This document shows positions 49,887-59,021 of a DNA stretch of 64,000 bases, piece after piece. Location of the stretch: the NCBI RefSeq assembly GCF_013520865.1, contig NZ_JACDXJ010000001.1, forward strand, positions 4,263,501 through 4,327,500, written 5' to 3'. This DNA comes from Microvirga mediterraneensis (GTDB lineage: Bacteria > Pseudomonadota > Alphaproteobacteria > Rhizobiales > Beijerinckiaceae). The notes beneath the pieces are model-generated. The model ran no database searches. It had not been told where the DNA came from and saw only the letters and a list, made by a program, of their open reading frames with translations. The position numbers and the translations under genes were made by a program. The first letter of the stretch is position 1. Each line of letters begins with the position of its first letter.

Positions 49887-50744
49887 ATGCCGCTCTCCTT
49901 TCCCATCATCGATCCCGTGGCGATTTCCATCGGCCCCTTCGCGATCCGCTGGTATGCGCTGGCCTATGTGGCCGGCCTCCTGGGCGGCTGGTTCTACGCC
50001 AAGCGCCTCGCGGCAAAGGCTGAACTCTGGGGGGGCCTGAAGCAGCCCAAGCCCATAGATGTGGACGATCTCATCGTCTGGGTGGCTCTCGGCGTCGTGC
50101 TGGGAGGCCGGATCGGGTACGTGCTGTTCTACAATCTGAGCTCCTATCTTTCGCATCCGCTTGAAATCTTCGCGATCTGGCGCGGCGGCATGTCCTTCCA
50201 CGGAGGCTTCCTGGGATCGGTGCTCGCCATCGTGCTCTTCTCCCGCTCGCGGGGGTTGAACCCGCTGGCCATGCTCGACATGGCGTCCGTGGTCACGCCG
50301 ATCGGCCTGTTCTTCGGCCGCATCGCCAATTTCATCAACGGCGAGCTCTGGGGCCGCCCCGCTCCGGACTTCCCCTATGCGGTGGTCTTTCCCCATGCGG
50401 GCCCGGAGCCCCGCCATCCGAGCCAGCTCTACGAAGCCTTCGGGGAAGGCCTGATCCTGTTCCTCATCATGGCCGTCGCGGCCCGTCGCTTCGGCTTCCG
50501 GCGCCCCGGCCTGCTCGGGGGGATCTTCGTGCTGGGCTATGCCGTCGCCCGCATCGTCTGCGAGTTCTTCCGCGAGCCGGACGCGCAGCTCGGCTTCCTG
50601 TTCGGGTCATCCGTCCAGGCGCTCAGCGGCGGCATCACCATGGGCATGCTCCTCTCCGTACCCATGGCGCTGATCGGCATCGGCTTCATCGTCATGGCCA
50701 TGCGCGGCCATACCCGCCCCTCCAGGACCGCCGAGGCCGCGTGA
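49887..50744 (+). CDS. lgt: phosphatidylglycerol--prolipoprotein diacylglyceryl transferase
   Basis: 285 residues, about seven membrane segments. Signature region: GGRIGYVLFYN, MSFHGGFLG (essential His), and FGRIANFINGELWGRPA. It adds diacylglycerol to the lipobox Cys of prolipoproteins, upstream of LspA. Overlaps the next gene by four bases (GTGA). Confidence 0.95.
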   Translation: MPLSFPIIDPVAISIGPFAIRWYALAYVAGLLGGWFYAKRLAAKAELWGGLKQPKPIDVDDLIVWVALGVVLGGRIGYVLFYNLSSYLSHPLEIFAIWRGGMSFHGGFLGSVLAIVLFSRSRGLNPLAMLDMASVVTPIGLFFGRIANFINGELWGRPAPDFPYAVVFPHAGPEPRHPSQLYEAFGEGLILFLIMAVAARRFGFRRPGLLGGIFVLGYAVARIVCEFFREPDAQLGFLFGSSVQALSGGITMGMLLSVPMALIGIGFIVMAMRGHTRPSRTAEAA

Positions 50745-51817
50745 GCCCGCTGAAGGATACCTTACGCGAGACGATCGCCCTCGAGGGGCCGATCACGGTC
50801 GAGCGCTACATGAGTCTGTGCCTAAGGCACTACTACGCCACCCGCGATCCGCTGGGCGTTGCCGGCGACTTCACCACGGCTCCCGAGATCAGCCAGATGT
50901 TCGGCGAGCTGATCGGCATCTGGCTCATGGAGATCTGGAACGGGATGGGGCGCCCCAGCGGCTGCCGGCTCGTCGAGCTGGGACCGGGCCGCGGCACCCT
51001 CATGGCCGACCTGCTGCGGGCGACACGGCTCCTGCCCGACTTCAAGGCTGCCGCCACCGTCCATCTGGTCGAGACGAGCCCGTCCTTGAGAAGGAAGCAG
51101 CGGGATGCCCTCGCGGCCACCGGCTTCTCCCTTCAATGGCATGACCGGATCGAGGACGTGCCGCCGGGCCCGACCCTGCTCGTCGCCAATGAGTTCTTCG
51201 ACGCCTTGCCGGTGCGCCAGTTCGTCGGCACCGAGCGGGGGTGGTGCGAGCGCCTTGTCGGGATCGAGGATGAGCGGCTGATCTTCGGCCTGCGCCCGGA
51301 GCCGGAGCCCGCCCTCGGCACGCCCTTGAAGCCCGGCGACACCCTCGAATGGCCGGGCGCATCCATCGACGTCATGAGCGAGCTCGCCCGGCGGCTGGCA
51401 CGCGATGCGGGCGCGGCTCTGATCCTCGATTACGGCTATTGGGGCCCGGCCTTCGGCGACACGCTGCAGGCGCTCAAGGCGCACAGGCCCGTCGATCCTC
51501 TGGAGGAACCGGGTGAAGCGGATCTCACGACCCATGTCGACTTCCACCGTCTCGCCCAGGCGGCAATCGTGCAAGGGGCAAGGGCTCACGGCATCGTCAC
51601 CCAGGGCGATTTTCTTCAATCCCTCGGCATCGACGCCCGCGCCTCCGCCCTGAAGGCACGGGCGACACCCGCGCAGGCCGCCGCTATCGATCAGGCGCTT
51701 GCCCGCCTGACGGAGCGCGGACCGACCGGAATGGGTGATCTGTTTAAGGTTTTGGCCGTTACACATGAGGCGATCGAAGCCGTGCCCGGCTTGCCCGCCC
51801 TGTCTCCCACGTCCTGA
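50741..51817 (+). CDS. class I SAM-dependent methyltransferase, MidA/NDUFAF7 family
   Basis: 358 residues starting with GTG. Family signature FTTAPEISQMFGELIGIWLM near residue 50, SAM-binding VELGPGRGTLMADLLRA, ANEFFDALPVRQF, and LILDYGYWGPAFGDTLQA. NDUFAF7 methylates an Arg of complex I; the bacterial role is probably similar but not shown. Central gene of the conserved lgt-midA-pgeF order. Confidence 0.92.
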   Translation: MSPLKDTLRETIALEGPITVERYMSLCLRHYYATRDPLGVAGDFTTAPEISQMFGELIGIWLMEIWNGMGRPSGCRLVELGPGRGTLMADLLRATRLLPDFKAAATVHLVETSPSLRRKQRDALAATGFSLQWHDRIEDVPPGPTLLVANEFFDALPVRQFVGTERGWCERLVGIEDERLIFGLRPEPEPALGTPLKPGDTLEWPGASIDVMSELARRLARDAGAALILDYGYWGPAFGDTLQALKAHRPVDPLEEPGEADLTTHVDFHRLAQAAIVQGARAHGIVTQGDFLQSLGIDARASALKARATPAQAAAIDQALARLTERGPTGMGDLFKVLAVTHEAIEAVPGLPALSPTS

Positions 51818-51826
51818 GATTGCGCC

Positions 51827-52594
51827 ATGTTCATTCAAGCCCCTGCCCTCGCGGCCCATTCCGGCCTCCGCCATGCCTTCTTCACCCGCCAGGGCGGCAC
51901 GTCGGACGGGATCTATGCCTCTCTCAACGGTGGAATCGGGTCATCGGACGAGCCCGCGAGGGTGCAGGAGAACCGCCGTCGCATGACGCAGGCCCTGGGT
52001 GTCGAACAGGACGCCCTGATCAGCGTCTATCAGGTCCATTCCCCCGATGCGGTGTTCGTCGAGGGGCCCTGGCAGGGCGAGCGGCCCAAGGCCGACGCCA
52101 TGGTGACGGCCACCCCGGGCCTCGCCCTCGGCATCACCACGGCCGATTGCGGGCCGGTGCTGTTCGCCGACATGGAAGCGCGCGTGATCGGAGCCGCTCA
52201 TGCAGGCTGGCGCGGCGCCGTGACGGGCGTCCTCGAGGCCACCGTCGAGGCCATGGAGCACCTCGGAGCCAAGCGTGAAAGGATCGTCGCGGTGCTCGGT
52301 CCGACGATCAGCCAGAAGGCCTACGAGGTCGGGCCGGACTTCATCCGGCGCTTCGCCGAGGAGGCGCCCGGGCACGAGCGCTTCTTCAAGGACGCCGAGA
52401 GGCTGGACCATGCCATGTTCGACCTTCCGGGCTTCATCGGCGCGCGCCTCGAAGCTGCGGGCATCGGCGCCTTCGCCGATCTCGGGCTCTGCACCTATTC
52501 CGACGAGGAACGGTTCTTCAGCTACCGCCGCACGACCCATCGCAAGGAGCCGGATTACGGTCGGCTGATCTCGGCGATCGCGCTCACTCCTTGA
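51827..52594 (+). CDS. pgeF: peptidoglycan editing factor PgeF (YfiH/polyphenol oxidase fold)
   Basis: 255 residues. Family motifs: FFTRQGGTSDGIYASLNGGI, YQVHSPDAVFVE (metal His), TTADCGPVLFAD (Cys), GAAHAGWRGAVTGVLEATVE (His), and the C-terminal YSDEERFFSYRR. PgeF trims mis-incorporated residues in peptidoglycan precursors. It follows midA by 9 bp. Confidence 0.94.
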   Translation: MFIQAPALAAHSGLRHAFFTRQGGTSDGIYASLNGGIGSSDEPARVQENRRRMTQALGVEQDALISVYQVHSPDAVFVEGPWQGERPKADAMVTATPGLALGITTADCGPVLFADMEARVIGAAHAGWRGAVTGVLEATVEAMEHLGAKRERIVAVLGPTISQKAYEVGPDFIRRFAEEAPGHERFFKDAERLDHAMFDLPGFIGARLEAAGIGAFADLGLCTYSDEERFFSYRRTTHRKEPDYGRLISAIALTP

Positions 52595-53339
52595 TGCCGG
52601 CGACGTCGGGCGTTTCCCAGGCGAGATGCTGGCCGCCATCGACGGCGATCATCTGGCCTGTGACGCTACCTGCTTTCGCCAGATAGAGCACCGCATCGGC
52701 GATCTCGTCCGGCGTGCCGCCGCGCCCCAGCAGCACCGCCTCGCTCTGCTTGGAAAAATCCTCATCGCCCTGACGCACGTTCGACAATGTCGGACCGGGC
52801 CCGATGGCGTTGACGCGGATACGCGGCGCGAGCGCCTGAGCCATGGTTTGCGTCGCGGTGAACAACGCGGCCTTGGTCAGCGTGTAGGAGAAGAATTGCG
52901 GCGTCAGCTTCCACACGCGCTGATCGACGATATTGACGATGCAGCCATGCCCATCGGCGGGAAGCTGATGGGCGAAGTCGCGGGCGAGAAAGGCCGGGGC
53001 GCGCAGGGTGACGGCGAAATGCCGATCCCATCGATCCTGCGAAAGCGTCTCGACCTCATCGGGCTCGAACTCGGAGGCGTTGTTGACGAGCAGCGTCAGA
53101 GGTCCCAACTCCCGAACGGCCGACGGCACGATGCGCTCCACCGCAGCGCCATCCGCGAGATCGGCCTGAACGACGGCGGCGCGCCCGCCCCGCTCGCGTA
53201 TCCGCGCGGCCATCGCGTCCGCCTCATCGGTCGAGCGCCGGCAATGGATCGCCACCGCATAGCCCTCGTCGACGAGCCGTTCGACGATGCGCCGCCCGAT
53301 GCGCTGCGCACCGCCGGTTACGAGAGCGGCTTTGTTCAT
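52584..53339 (-). CDS. SDR family oxidoreductase (pteridine reductase/FolM-like)
   Basis: 251 residues. Rossmann TGGAQRIGRRIVERLVDEGY, NNASEFEPDE, and catalytic YTLTK in FFSYTLTKAALFTATQTMAQ. C-terminal PIGP-like AIGPGPTLSNVRQ region and a GQMIAVDGGQHLAW tail. The sequence resembles FolM-type dihydromonapterin or pteridine reductases, but the substrate is inference. AAGGGG six bases upstream fixes ATG 53339. Its 3' end overlaps the convergent pgeF end by 11 bp. Confidence 0.87.
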   Translation of the reverse strand: MNKAALVTGGAQRIGRRIVERLVDEGYAVAIHCRRSTDEADAMAARIRERGGRAAVVQADLADGAAVERIVPSAVRELGPLTLLVNNASEFEPDEVETLSQDRWDRHFAVTLRAPAFLARDFAHQLPADGHGCIVNIVDQRVWKLTPQFFSYTLTKAALFTATQTMAQALAPRIRVNAIGPGPTLSNVRQGDEDFSKQSEAVLLGRGGTPDEIADAVLYLAKAGSVTGQMIAVDGGQHLAWETPDVAGIKE

Positions 53340-53629
53340 GATCAACCCCTTGAAATGTAAGCATGTCACGGCACTTCCGTGCGCCGGACAAGAAAATGAC
53401 ATTTTTTCGCTCGCCCGTCGAACCAATGGCCAAGCTGCGCGTTTAGGACTCCAGCGATGACGCAAGGGGAAACTCGCACATTGCCGCCACAATCCTGCCA
53501 CGGTGGTCTTTGCCGCTGTGGTTGTCAGGTCACAGCCCTCGACCGGTTGTCGCTCTATAAAAGGACAGTGCTTGGCTTGACCCAGGAGACCGGGTCGGGC
53601 TCGCATGATTTCGATAGGAAAGAGAAACC

Positions 53630-54283
53630 ATGAAGAAAATTCTTCTCGCCAGCGTCGCTCTCTTCGGCTTTGCCGGAGCCGCTTCTGCTGCGGACCTTCC
53701 GCTCCGCGCTGCTCCCCCGGCTCCGATCGTTGCTGCCGTTCCGGTCTTCACCTGGACCGGCTTCTACGCCGGTGTGAACGCCGGCTACGGCTGGATGTCG
53801 GACGATCGCATCGTCGATCCGCTGTTCGGCTTCACGGGCGGCAACAACGACGGCGGCTTCGTCGGCGGCGGTCAGATCGGTTACAACTACCAGATCGGCT
53901 CTTTCGTCGTCGGTCTCGAGACGGACATCCAGTACGCTGATCTCGGCACCCGCTACCGCTTCAACGCAGCCATCCCGGGCTACGAGGAAGACGATTCGAG
54001 CGACTGGTTCGGCACGGTTCGTGCTCGCGCCGGTGTGGCCTTCGACCGCGCCCTCATCTACGCCACCGGCGGTTTCGCCTACGGCGACAACGCCAACGGC
54101 TGGACCGTGGGTGGTGGTCTCGAGTACGCGTTCACCAACAACCTGACCGCAAAGGTCGAAGGTCTGTACGTGAACCTCGATCGCGATCGCGACTTCCTGT
54201 CCCCGACCGCAACGGGCGGCGGCGACAACACCGAGTTCGGTGTGGTCCGCGCCGGCCTGAACTTCAAGTTCGGCACCTACTAA
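53630..54283 (+). CDS. outer-membrane beta-barrel porin, Omp25/Omp31 family
   Basis: 217 residues. Signal peptide MKKILLASVALFGFAGAASA, then a periplasmic Pro/Ala segment and TWTGFYAGVNAGYGWMSDD, the typical start of this barrel. Eight strands of Gly/aromatic alternation follow, ending LNFKFGTY with terminal aromatic. Abundant alphaproteobacterial surface porin or structural protein. Followed by a strong terminator. Confidence 0.93.
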   Translation: MKKILLASVALFGFAGAASAADLPLRAAPPAPIVAAVPVFTWTGFYAGVNAGYGWMSDDRIVDPLFGFTGGNNDGGFVGGGQIGYNYQIGSFVVGLETDIQYADLGTRYRFNAAIPGYEEDDSSDWFGTVRARAGVAFDRALIYATGGFAYGDNANGWTVGGGLEYAFTNNLTAKVEGLYVNLDRDRDFLSPTATGGGDNTEFGVVRAGLNFKFGTY

Positions 54284-54307
54284 GACCCATCGCTTCGGCG
54301 ATAGAGA

Positions 54308-54335
54308 AGGCCCGGTGGCAACACCGGGCCTTTTT
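54308..54335 (+). terminator. rho-independent terminator of the porin gene
   Basis: AGGCCCGGTG-GCAA-CACCGGGCCT followed by TTTTT: a perfect 10-bp stem 24 bp beyond the stop codon. Confidence 0.92.
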
Positions 54336-54338
54336 GCT

Positions 54339-54944
54339 TTATGGCGTCACTCTGGTCTTGGCATAGGCCGGAACGCGGGCTTCGAAATCCGCGAGCCACG
54401 CGACGAGCTTAGGATAGCTCTCGCGCCAGCGGCCGCCGAAGCGGAGATCGAGGTAACCCAGCGCGCAGGCGAGAGCGATCTGGCCGATATGCAGCGCCTG
54501 ACCGGGTTCGGCGAGATGCGCCTCCGCATGGTCGAGGCCGCGACGCACCTTGTCCGCCTGGTGCGAGACCCATTTCGGCTCGTGCTTGTCTTCCGGGCGG
54601 AAGCGTCCCTCGTAGACCTGCAGCAGCGCCGCATCCATGATGCCGTCGGCGAGCGCCTGATCGCGCAGGGCCGAGAACCGCGCAGGGCCGTTCGGGATGA
54701 CGCCGCCGCCGCCGGCGAGATGATCCAGGTAATCGACGATCACGCGGGAATCGTAGAGCACGTCGCCGTCTTCCAGAATGAGCGCGGGGATCTTGCCGAG
54801 CGGATTCTGCTGCCGGATGGAATCCTCGGGGTTCAGGGTATCCGCATCGACGATCTGAATGCGGTCGGTGAGACCGAGAATAGAAGCCGAGAGTTTGACC
54901 TTGCGGCCGAACGGCGACGCGGGAGAGGAACGGAGAACGAGCAT
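54339..54944 (-). CDS. glutathione S-transferase family protein
   Basis: 201 residues. N-terminal thioredoxin-like domain with SSPASPFGRKVKLSA (catalytic Ser region), NPLGKIPALILEDG and DSRVIVDYLD. The C-terminal all-helical domain covers about 85-200. Substrate unknown. Converges on the porin terminator. Confidence 0.92.
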   Translation of the reverse strand: MLVLRSSPASPFGRKVKLSASILGLTDRIQIVDADTLNPEDSIRQQNPLGKIPALILEDGDVLYDSRVIVDYLDHLAGGGGVIPNGPARFSALRDQALADGIMDAALLQVYEGRFRPEDKHEPKWVSHQADKVRRGLDHAEAHLAEPGQALHIGQIALACALGYLDLRFGGRWRESYPKLVAWLADFEARVPAYAKTRVTP

Positions 54945-55008
54945 GGATGACCCCTAGTGAACGGATGGCAGGAGTCATGAACGCTCGAAACTGGCGCGGC
55001 AATTGGTT

Positions 55009-55857
55009 TTAAGCAGGGGGCCCGAAGGCTTCACAGCGATATGCGCCATAGCCGCTGCGCGACAGGCGCTCCGCAAGGGCCGGCAGAAGCGTTTCCGCCT
55101 CCTGCCTCAGCGCCCAAGGCGGATTGATGACGAAGAGGCCGCTGCCGTTGAGCCGCGAGGGATCGCGCGGATCGTCCACATAGAGTTCGAGGCGAAGGCC
55201 GGGACGCGGGCATTCCATATGCAGGCGCGCCGCCACCGCGTCGACGGAGCCGACCTCCTTGATCGGATACCATCCGGCATAGATTCCGGTCTGCCATTTG
55301 CTCACGGCGGCAAGCATCTCCGTCCCGAGCCGCTCCAGCTCATTGGGCTTCTCGTAGGGAGGATCGATGAGCACGAGCCCGCGCTTCTCCTTGGGTGGGA
55401 TCAGCGCATGCAGCGCCGTCCATCCGTCGAGATGCATCACCTTGAGATTCGCGACCTCGTTGAACGCGTCGCTCAGGACCTCGTAATCGGCCGGATGCAG
55501 CTCCACGAACACGCCCCGGTCCTGACGCCGCAGGAGCTCGCGCACGATGGCGGGCGATCCGGGATAAACAGTCTCGCCATGACGCGCCCGCACATCGGCC
55601 ACCACGCTCCTGTAGGGCGCCAGGATCTCCTCGACCTCGGGAGCGAAGGCCTCGTCCAGCCGCCCGATTCCCTCGACCCATTCGCCCGTCCGCCCGGCCT
55701 CGTCGCCCGCGAGATCGTAGAGCCCGATGCCCGCATGGGTGTCGATGACGCGCAGGGGCGTCTCCTTGCGCTGGAGGTAGACCAGGATGCGCACAAGGAG
55801 CGCGTGCTTCATGACGTCGGCGAAATTGCCGGCGTGAAAGGCATGTCGGTAGTTCAT
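55009..55857 (-). CDS. rlmJ: 23S rRNA (adenine(2030)-N(6))-methyltransferase RlmJ
   Basis: 282 residues. The family opening MNYRHAFHAGNFADVMKHAL is unmistakable, with a DTHAGIGLYDL motif and the catalytic LIDPPYEKPNEL. It methylates A2030 of 23S rRNA. Confidence 0.95.
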   Translation of the reverse strand: MNYRHAFHAGNFADVMKHALLVRILVYLQRKETPLRVIDTHAGIGLYDLAGDEAGRTGEWVEGIGRLDEAFAPEVEEILAPYRSVVADVRARHGETVYPGSPAIVRELLRRQDRGVFVELHPADYEVLSDAFNEVANLKVMHLDGWTALHALIPPKEKRGLVLIDPPYEKPNELERLGTEMLAAVSKWQTGIYAGWYPIKEVGSVDAVAARLHMECPRPGLRLELYVDDPRDPSRLNGSGLFVINPPWALRQEAETLLPALAERLSRSGYGAYRCEAFGPPA

Positions 55858-55915
55858 CTTCGTCCTACGGCATCGGCCCGATGCCCGTCTCGTTCATGCG
55901 CAACGGATCGGTGCG

Positions 55916-56596
55916 CTATCTTACGGGCGGAACGGTGATTTCGCCCGCCCGGCATCCATCGCGGTCGACCTCGGGGCATTGGCGGAAGCCGCGCAGATCC
56001 TTGGTCAGGCAGATGCGGACTTCCTGAAAGATCCGTCGTCCGCAGGAAACCGAAATCATGTCGGGACGCAAGCCCGGATTCGCATTCATGAAGGCGCGTT
56101 CGATTTCGCTCGGCAGCACCTTCGGCCGGTTGTCCAGGCCGTTGAACCCGTCCGGGATGCGAACCAGCTCCCGCGCCTGCCGGACCGCCCGGAAATAGCC
56201 GCTCGGGCTCTCGCCCGTGCAGGTCCCGTGCTTGCGCCATTGGTAGCGCGCCAGGTTGTCGTCCGGAAAAAGCCCCTTGGCATCGGCGAGCGCCGCCTGC
56301 GGGACGAAGCGGCCGCTCGGCTCGCAGAAGCTGGGATAGCCCTGCTCCCATTGGGGCCACAGGCCGTGGGTCACGAAGCCGAGGCCACTGCCGGCGTCGC
56401 ATTGCCGGTTCCGGCTGCCGCTGCTCTCGCAGAAGCCGGGCGACCAGGACAGGGCCAGCACGTAGAAGTCGAACTGCCCCATCGGGGCGCCCCTCGCCTC
56501 CCGAGGGCCTTGGGCCGCGGAAGGCAGGATCGAGACAAAGAAGGCAGCCGCAAAGGCGAGCCACCCGCGCAGGATCAAGGGGCCGCCTGCTTGCAA
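55916..56596 (-). CDS. secreted ribonuclease T2 family protein
   Basis: 226 residues. Signal peptide at about 9-28 (LRGWLAFAAAFFVSILPSAA). Active-site segments are CAS1 FVTHGLWPQW and CAS2 YQWRKHGTCTG, each with a catalytic His; several Cys should form disulfides. It degrades RNA in the periplasm or outside the cell. It overlaps the upstream secreted gene by 22 bp, so the two are coexpressed. Confidence 0.92.
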   Translation of the reverse strand: MQAGGPLILRGWLAFAAAFFVSILPSAAQGPREARGAPMGQFDFYVLALSWSPGFCESSGSRNRQCDAGSGLGFVTHGLWPQWEQGYPSFCEPSGRFVPQAALADAKGLFPDDNLARYQWRKHGTCTGESPSGYFRAVRQARELVRIPDGFNGLDNRPKVLPSEIERAFMNANPGLRPDMISVSCGRRIFQEVRICLTKDLRGFRQCPEVDRDGCRAGEITVPPVR

Positions 56597-57006
56597 TGCG
56601 GCGCGTAGGCATAATCGCGGTCGAGACCGTCGACGCAGGCCTCCGTGTTCCAGCCGATGCCGATGAAGCCGAGATCCTCACGGATCGAGAAGTTGATCCG
56701 GTGCTTGTAGCCGTCGGATACGATCACCGTGCCCGTGCAGTAGCGGCGGGGGATGTAGTCGAGCCCCCAGGGACGCCAGGCGACTTCCTGCACGCGCTCG
56801 AAGGCGAGCAGCTGGAGGCTGGAGTTCCAGAACCGGCCTTCCTTGTGCGAGAACCGCGAGCTGATGTTCTGGAGCACCGCGGGATCGGCACAGGCCGGCA
56901 GCGTAGCGTCGAAGGGCTCGTCCCGCCGTTCCGCAGGCGTGATCTCGCGTGCGAGCGCAGGCGCGCTCAACAGCATGCAGGAGATGATAGCCGCCAGCCA
57001 CTTCAT
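56575..57006 (-). CDS. secreted conserved hypothetical protein
   Basis: 143 residues. Signal peptide MKWLAAIISCMLLSAPALA. The mature part has conserved aromatic and Cys positions: SRFSHKEGRFWNSSLQLLAF, YIPRRYCTGT, IREDLGFIGIGWNTEACVDG and LDRDYAYAPHC. Four Cys probably form two disulfides. Conserved in alphaproteobacteria; role unknown. Overlaps the RNase T2 gene. Confidence 0.8.
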   Translation of the reverse strand: MKWLAAIISCMLLSAPALAREITPAERRDEPFDATLPACADPAVLQNISSRFSHKEGRFWNSSLQLLAFERVQEVAWRPWGLDYIPRRYCTGTVIVSDGYKHRINFSIREDLGFIGIGWNTEACVDGLDRDYAYAPHCKQAAP

Positions 57007-57088
57007 TTCGAATGCTCCACCAAGTCTTCAGACCGTGCATCATCGACCATGTGGGCGGCGTTCGCGAAGGTCAAGATCCGGTTACGCT

Positions 57089-58132
57089 TTAATAGATGGC
57101 GTGGCTGTTGAGCATCATCGGCTGACCGGCCGAACGCCCCTGCGTCCGAGCCGGGGCATAGGTCTGGTCGACCGGGCGGCCCATCGGCGGAAGGGGCCCC
57201 TGTGAATAGCCCTGAGCGGGCGAAAGCCTTGAGGATCCGGCATTCGCCCCGGGCATGTCGGCCGCATAGCCGCCGGAGGACGCTCGCGGGGCAGGGCCGA
57301 CCGGAGCCGCGATGGCCGGGGACGGCGGCGGCGGCGCCGGCGGGATATAGGCCTCGCCATCCGCCACGTCCTGCTCCAGGTCGACGGGCGCCAGGTCACC
57401 GGACGCCGCCGCGCTCTGCAGAACCTCGCGGCTGCGCTCGGGATCGATTCGCGGTTCGAACTTCAGGATCGGCTTGCAGATGCGCCGCTGGCCCCGGGGA
57501 TCGTGCCGCGCCAGGTCGATGTGGAAATGATCGTGATGGAAGGCGTCCGAACCGGGTCCGAGCACCGTGGTGAAGTAGCGGCAGGCCCCGACGAAGGCCT
57601 CGCGGAGGAATTCCTGGGTGGCGGGATCCCCTCCCCGCCATCCCTTGACCACGGAGATCTCCCGCCCGTCGGCCAGAACGAAGCCCATCACGTCCATGGC
57701 GTTGCCGAAGGCATGCTCGGAAACCTTCGCGCCCATCTGGTTGTTGCGGGGGCGGCAGGAATAGGAACCGGCTTTGATGTCGGCGAGCGGCACGCCGAAA
57801 TACATCTGGGTGGCCGGCCTGACGATCTCGTCGAGCCAGGCATCGATGCTGGGGATGATCGGGCAGGCCAGGGTGACCTTCGATTTCAGCCCCACGGCGC
57901 CGTTGTTGAAGGCCGAGACCTTGAACGGATAATCCATGCCGCACACGCCCGGCCCGTCGATCTTGGAGCTGAGCGCCATATAGGCGGAAGGCTGCACGAG
58001 ACGCTGCGACAGGCAGGCCTCCTCGGCCTGCGCGCGCCAAGGCTCGCGCTGCTCGAAACGAAACAGCCCGCAACCGGTGAGCCCAAGCCCGACGAGCGAT
58101 AGGGCAAAAAACGCAACTAACCCACGACGCAT
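57089..58132 (-). CDS. extensin-like C-terminal domain lipoprotein
   Basis: 347 residues. Lipoprotein signal peptide with lipobox LTGC (Cys21). The extensin-like domain covers about 45-225: CGMDYPFKVSAF, KSKVTLACPIIPSIDAW, AYSCRPRNNQMGAKVSEHAF-like and GNAMDVMGFVL, and HHDHFHIDLARHDPRG (metal His/Asp, VanY/D-Ala-carboxypeptidase-like fold). A Pro-rich tail follows. Probably a cell-wall peptidase or binder in the outer membrane or periplasm. It needs Lgt and LspA, both encoded in this window. Confidence 0.9.
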   Translation of the reverse strand: MRRGLVAFFALSLVGLGLTGCGLFRFEQREPWRAQAEEACLSQRLVQPSAYMALSSKIDGPGVCGMDYPFKVSAFNNGAVGLKSKVTLACPIIPSIDAWLDEIVRPATQMYFGVPLADIKAGSYSCRPRNNQMGAKVSEHAFGNAMDVMGFVLADGREISVVKGWRGGDPATQEFLREAFVGACRYFTTVLGPGSDAFHHDHFHIDLARHDPRGQRRICKPILKFEPRIDPERSREVLQSAAASGDLAPVDLEQDVADGEAYIPPAPPPPSPAIAAPVGPAPRASSGGYAADMPGANAGSSRLSPAQGYSQGPLPPMGRPVDQTYAPARTQGRSAGQPMMLNSHAIY

Positions 58133-58534
58133 GAGCCGGAGCCTCGCTCAAGGATGTAAATATCCCGTCAACGGAGAGCGCTTTCGGCCTGTCGCGCAGG
58201 CCCAAAGGCGTGGGTGGCCGCGACTATCCGTCAGCCATCCAGCCCTGAACCTGATGCTCAAGCAGGCGCGCTTTCACGGCTCCAGATGCTCCTTATGCAT
58301 AGCTGGAACCAGCGGAACAGGGTGCGACAGAATTGAGCAGGAACTTTTTTCGCTTCGATTGGAACGGCAACTATATGTGGCAAAACAAGACTTTAACGCT
58401 TTATTAACCATTCAGCTCACCTGGAAACTCGGCCTCTAGCCCATCCGGGGTGCTTCTCAGGACTGCCCGGCTTTGATAGCGTACCTCTCCATTCAGAGGG
58501 GGGTTAAACCCCTTCAGAGATAGGGGCTCCTCCG
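58133..58534. other. 402-bp gene-free region
   Basis: No gene is supported. The central part turns AT-richer (TTTAACGCTTTATTAACC at about 58391). A GGGGTTAAACCCC palindrome lies just 5' of the small peptide gene at about 58498-58512. No EcfG or LexA consensus was found. Confidence 0.5.
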
Positions 58535-58636
58535 ATGAACATGACATCGAAGTTGGACTGGGCATCCAAGCTCAATATCGCCGCTGTCTGCGTGTCCTTT
58601 TCCTACATTCTCGTCGTTGTAACCGGCCTCTTCTGA
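58535..58636 (+). CDS. 33-residue single-span membrane peptide
   Basis: Short open frame MNMTSKLDWASKLNIAAV then CVSFSYILVVVTGLF. A basic/aromatic N-terminal half is followed by a hydrophobic span of about 18 residues with C-terminal LF. AGGGG lies eight bases upstream. The codons are normal for the genome. The shape fits small inner-membrane peptides; the identity is unknown. Confidence 0.5.
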   Translation: MNMTSKLDWASKLNIAAVCVSFSYILVVVTGLF

Positions 58637-58701
58637 CACCCGCCGGATCGGGCGCGGGTCCGCTGTTCCCATGCCTCCCCGTGACCGCTTCGGCAGCGTT
58701 C

Positions 58702-58956
58702 TCACGTCTCCGGACAGGGCACGGCCGTGATGCTCCAGGACATCACGTTGATCTCCATCTGGCACTGCGCCAGTTTCGGGCCCTCTGCCGTCTTGAGGCA
58801 GACCCTTTCGCCGAGAGCGAACATCTTTCCTTGCGCGCGGCAATAGCAATCGAGAGGGTTGTGCGCGGGAGCCTGAGCCGTTTGGGCCGCCGGCATTTCG
58901 TGAGCCCAGGCCGGGAATGCCGCGACGAGGCTGAGAAAGACAACGATGCTGCGCAT
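58702..58956 (-). CDS. small secreted Cys-containing protein
   Basis: 84 residues. Signal peptide MRSIVVFLSLVAAFPAWA, then mature HEMPAAQTAQAPAHNPLDCY with CYC, VCLK, QCQME and a terminal PCPE, giving five Cys. GGAGG six bases before ATG 58956 supports this start. Function unknown. Confidence 0.78.
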   Translation of the reverse strand: MRSIVVFLSLVAAFPAWAHEMPAAQTAQAPAHNPLDCYCRAQGKMFALGERVCLKTAEGPKLAQCQMEINVMSWSITAVPCPET

Positions 58957-59021
58957 GAGACGCCTCCGTGTGTCGTTCACGGACGATGCTCACGCCGTTG
59001 CGAGGCCACGTCAAGGCTCGA

